Translations under genes and position numbers: made by a program
Assembly: GCA_913064925.1 (NCBI GenBank)
Contig: CAJYBN010000195.1
Coordinates: forward strand, 1-5,081
Length of the DNA: 5,081 nucleotides
Source of the DNA: an uncultured Peptococcaceae bacterium
GTDB taxonomy: Bacteria; Bacillota; Desulfotomaculia; Desulfotomaculales; Desulfallaceae
Direction of reading: 5' to 3'
Notes under the pieces: model-generated
Databases searched by the model: none
What the model saw: only the letters and a program-made list of their open reading frames with translations
What the model was told of the DNA's origin: nothing
Shown: piece after piece, positions 4,736-5,081 of the stretch
Position numbering within the stretch: position 1 is the stretch's first letter
Layout of the letters: each line of letters begins with the position of its first letter

Positions 4736-5081
4736 TCAGGGCCGGAAAACCGCCCTTTTCCTCCTGCCTCCCCGGGAATTGAGCACTTCCCCCAACATCA
4801 AGCTGCCCGCCAGCGCAGACTTGTTCTTTAACGCGGCAGCCAGTGGGTTGACGGCGGACCCGCGGCGTTTTTCCCTATGCGGTACGGGCGCCCCGCTTCC
4901 TGCACTACCCACCCTGCGCGGCGGCTTCGGTTCCCCGGCGGGGAGCCCGCCTGTAGCTGCCGCCCGGCCCCGAGCAGCGTCTGCCGCCGGCCCGGCAGCC
5001 GGCGCTTGCTGCCCCTGTTCCTCCTCCGCCACCGTGGGCTCAGGCTTTTCGAGCTGCTGGCGCGGCTCCTCCTCCCAGGGA
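4736..5081 (-). CDS. C-terminal part of an unrecognised Pro/Ala/Arg-rich protein, 5' end outside the window
   Basis: The minus-strand frame is open from the window edge to TGA at 4738-4736. GTG at 5032 could be a start, but the frame continues upstream without a stop (ending in PRQQLEKPEPTVAEEEQGQQ) and I see no ribosome binding site there, so I read this as the tail of a longer protein. The visible part is a low-complexity linker rich in Ala, Pro, Gly and Arg, then a short helix-like segment (NPLAAALKNKSALAGSLMLG) and a basic end (GGRRKRAVFRP). A disordered linker plus a short C-terminal helix is all that can be said; no family is recognised. It converges on yedF with a 30-base gap. It is the only frame open across this region. 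Confidence 0.55.
   Translation of the reverse strand, partial: PWEEEPRQQLEKPEPTVAEEEQGQQAPAAGPAADAARGRAAATGGLPAGEPKPPRRVGSAGSGAPVPHREKRRGSAVNPLAAALKNKSALAGSLMLGEVLNSRGGRRKRAVFRP
4739..4759 (+). terminator. Candidate terminator of selD-yedF
   Basis: GGG-CGG (4739-4741 and 4743-4745, with C4742 bulged) pairs with CCGCCC (4750-4755) around the loop AAAA, followed by TTTT (4756-4759). It lies 34 bases after the yedF stop and within the last codons of the convergent gene. The short U-run makes it a moderate terminator at best. Confidence 0.45.

Noticed and set aside
4736..4738. TGA ending the convergent minus-strand gene as another Sec codon
   Set aside because: Codons beyond it run into the antisense of yedF with no protein-like character, and the preceding basic tail looks like a natural C-terminus.

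Overview
The window looks like a chromosomal segment of a spore-forming, selenium-using Firmicute. A Clostridia/Peptococcaceae-type anaerobe is my best guess, inferred from gene content rather than from any marker gene. The sporulation block yqfC-yqfD-phoH is in the order known from Bacillus subtilis. Ribosome binding sites are strong (AAGGAGG type), and coding regions are moderately GC-rich with short AT-rich gaps. Two in-frame UGA codons and the pair selD-yedF show that the organism makes selenocysteine (Sec).

Minus-strand block (1-2773, read right to left): a small gene with an in-frame UGA (2773-2426), encoding an apparent 115-residue thioredoxin-fold selenoprotein that I do not recognise; then yqfC (2339-2055), yqfD (2042-765) and phoH (784 to beyond position 1, truncated by the window edge). 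A strong intrinsic terminator lies between the selenoprotein gene and yqfC. Its 3' arm contains the yqfC ribosome binding site, and a sigma-E-like promoter sits across its 5' arm and loop.

Divergent gap (2774-2989): 216 AT-rich bases hold the ribosome binding site of the selenoprotein on one side, and a sigma-A-type promoter and ribosome binding site for selD on the other.

Plus-strand block (2990-4705): selD (selenophosphate synthetase, 344 residues with Sec at the catalytic position 15, UGA at 3032-3034), then yedF (TusA-like plus DsrE-like domains), followed by a modest terminator. A convergent minus-strand reading frame (4736 to beyond 5081) is the low-complexity C-terminal part of an unrecognised protein.

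How the parts fit: SelD makes selenophosphate, the selenium donor for Sec-tRNA, and is itself a selenoprotein, so its synthesis depends on its own product. YedF is a selenium-associated sulfurtransferase-like protein. The divergently encoded small selenoprotein is a likely consumer of the same pathway. The main discovery candidate is this small selenoprotein. A standard gene caller would truncate it to its last 80 codons, losing the first strand of the fold and the Sec residue. SelD would likewise be cut to start at TTG 3059.
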